A stretch of DNA of 64,000 bases, from NCBI GenBank assembly GCA_017301995.1, contig JAFLEH010000028.1, positions 1-64,000 of the forward strand. Reading direction: 5' to 3'. Of this stretch, positions 63,667-64,000 are shown piece after piece. A model generated the notes under the pieces. That model made no database searches, was not told the origin of the DNA, and saw nothing but the letters and a program-made list of their open reading frames with translations. Every line of letters begins with the position of its first letter. Position 1 is the stretch's first letter. Position numbers and translations under genes: made by a program. The stretch is from Verrucomicrobiota bacterium. Its GTDB lineage: Bacteria; Verrucomicrobiota; Verrucomicrobiia; Verrucomicrobiales; Akkermansiaceae.

Positions 63667-64000
63667 ATGAGCAATCTCCAACAAGAACTTCCCGCGATCG
63701 GCTTCCTTGCCGAGGTGTCTTCCGAACATCGCTCGTTCCTCGCCACCTTCGGACGGTTTCTCCGACCGCAGTCCGGCGAGGTTCTGATCGCCGCGGGAGA
63801 ACCCCAGGATTCGCTCTACGTGATCCTTTCCGGCTCGGTCCACATCACCTCGGAAGTCAACGGACGGCCGATGCTTCTCGCCTCCCTCTCCGGTGGCGAT
63901 TCGATCGGCGAGATCAATCTGTTTGACCCCGCGACCGCAAGCGCCACCGCAATCTGCCGGACCGCGGGGTTGGTTTGGGCGCTTTCCCATCAGGAACTCG
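63667..64000 (+). CDS. Cyclic-nucleotide-binding-domain protein (partial)
   Basis: The frame opens at ATG 63667 (MSNLQQELPAIGFLAEVSSE) and is still open at the right edge, giving 111 complete codons. It has the CRP/CAP beta-roll: LRPQSGEVLIAAGEPQDSLY, VILSGSVHITSE, then LSGGDSIGEINLFDPATASA, where the GE segment binds the phosphate of cyclic nucleotide in family members. The conserved R (T-A at that site) is not visible in LFDPATASATAIC, so binding of cAMP is uncertain. Whether a helix-turn-helix follows lies outside the window. It diverges from the coiled-coil and kinase genes. Confidence 0.75.
   Translation, partial: MSNLQQELPAIGFLAEVSSEHRSFLATFGRFLRPQSGEVLIAAGEPQDSLYVILSGSVHITSEVNGRPMLLASLSGGDSIGEINLFDPATASATAICRTAGLVWALSHQEL

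Overview
The window looks like a chromosomal segment of a high-GC Gram-negative bacterium, most probably Verrucomicrobiota. This is inferred from the style of the core genes (a very large two-partner-secretion exoprotein with its own outer-membrane transporter, a membrane-anchored Ser/Thr kinase with a long coiled coil) and of the mobile genes; no rRNA or marker gene fixes the taxon.

Layout. (1) About 1-7.1 kb is degraded mobile-element territory: gene fragments, a broken MIT_C-like gene, an orphan sigma-like regulator between strong hairpins, a truncated Gp37/Gp68-like gene and several unrecognised minus-strand frames. (2) 7.1-11.2 kb is a mobility module: a zinc-ribbon transposase-like protein, a large serine recombinase and two consecutive ParB/RepB-family proteins. 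(3) 11.4-35.0 kb is a Dpd (7-deazapurine-in-DNA) modification-restriction island. queC-queE-queD-folE2 make preQ0 from GTP. dpdE, F, G, H, I, J and K follow on the same strand, mostly with 4-base stop/start overlaps. A convergent minus-strand operon carries dpdC, a dpdB, dpdA (the transglycosylase that puts preQ0 into DNA) and a second dpdB paralogue. No dpdD candidate is visible. (4) 35.0-38.7 kb holds a helicase remnant, a HEPN-domain gene, a NERD-helicase gene and debris ending at a tRNA-Leu, a likely island boundary. (5) From 38.8 kb the sequence looks like core genome: a ferric-iron-type ABC importer (plus strand), then on the minus strand (in transcription order from 63.5 kb) a coiled-coil exported protein, an FGE-like anchored protein, a Ser/Thr kinase, a ~4,444-residue TpsA exoprotein and its TpsB transporter. 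A cyclic-nucleotide-binding protein runs off the right edge.

How the parts work together. In the Dpd island preQ0 is synthesised by QueC/E/D and FolE2 and exchanged for guanine in DNA by DpdA with DpdB. DpdC is known in Salmonella to convert the inserted preQ0 to the amido form (dADG). DpdE-K, with three helicase-type proteins, a P-loop ATPase and a PLD-fold protein, are the presumed restriction arm that attacks unmodified DNA. The recombinase/ParB module and the tRNA-Leu suggest how the island arrived. Among the core genes, TpsB exports the repeat-built TpsA to the surface; the upstream kinase and its FGE-like neighbours may sense envelope state, which is inference from gene order only.
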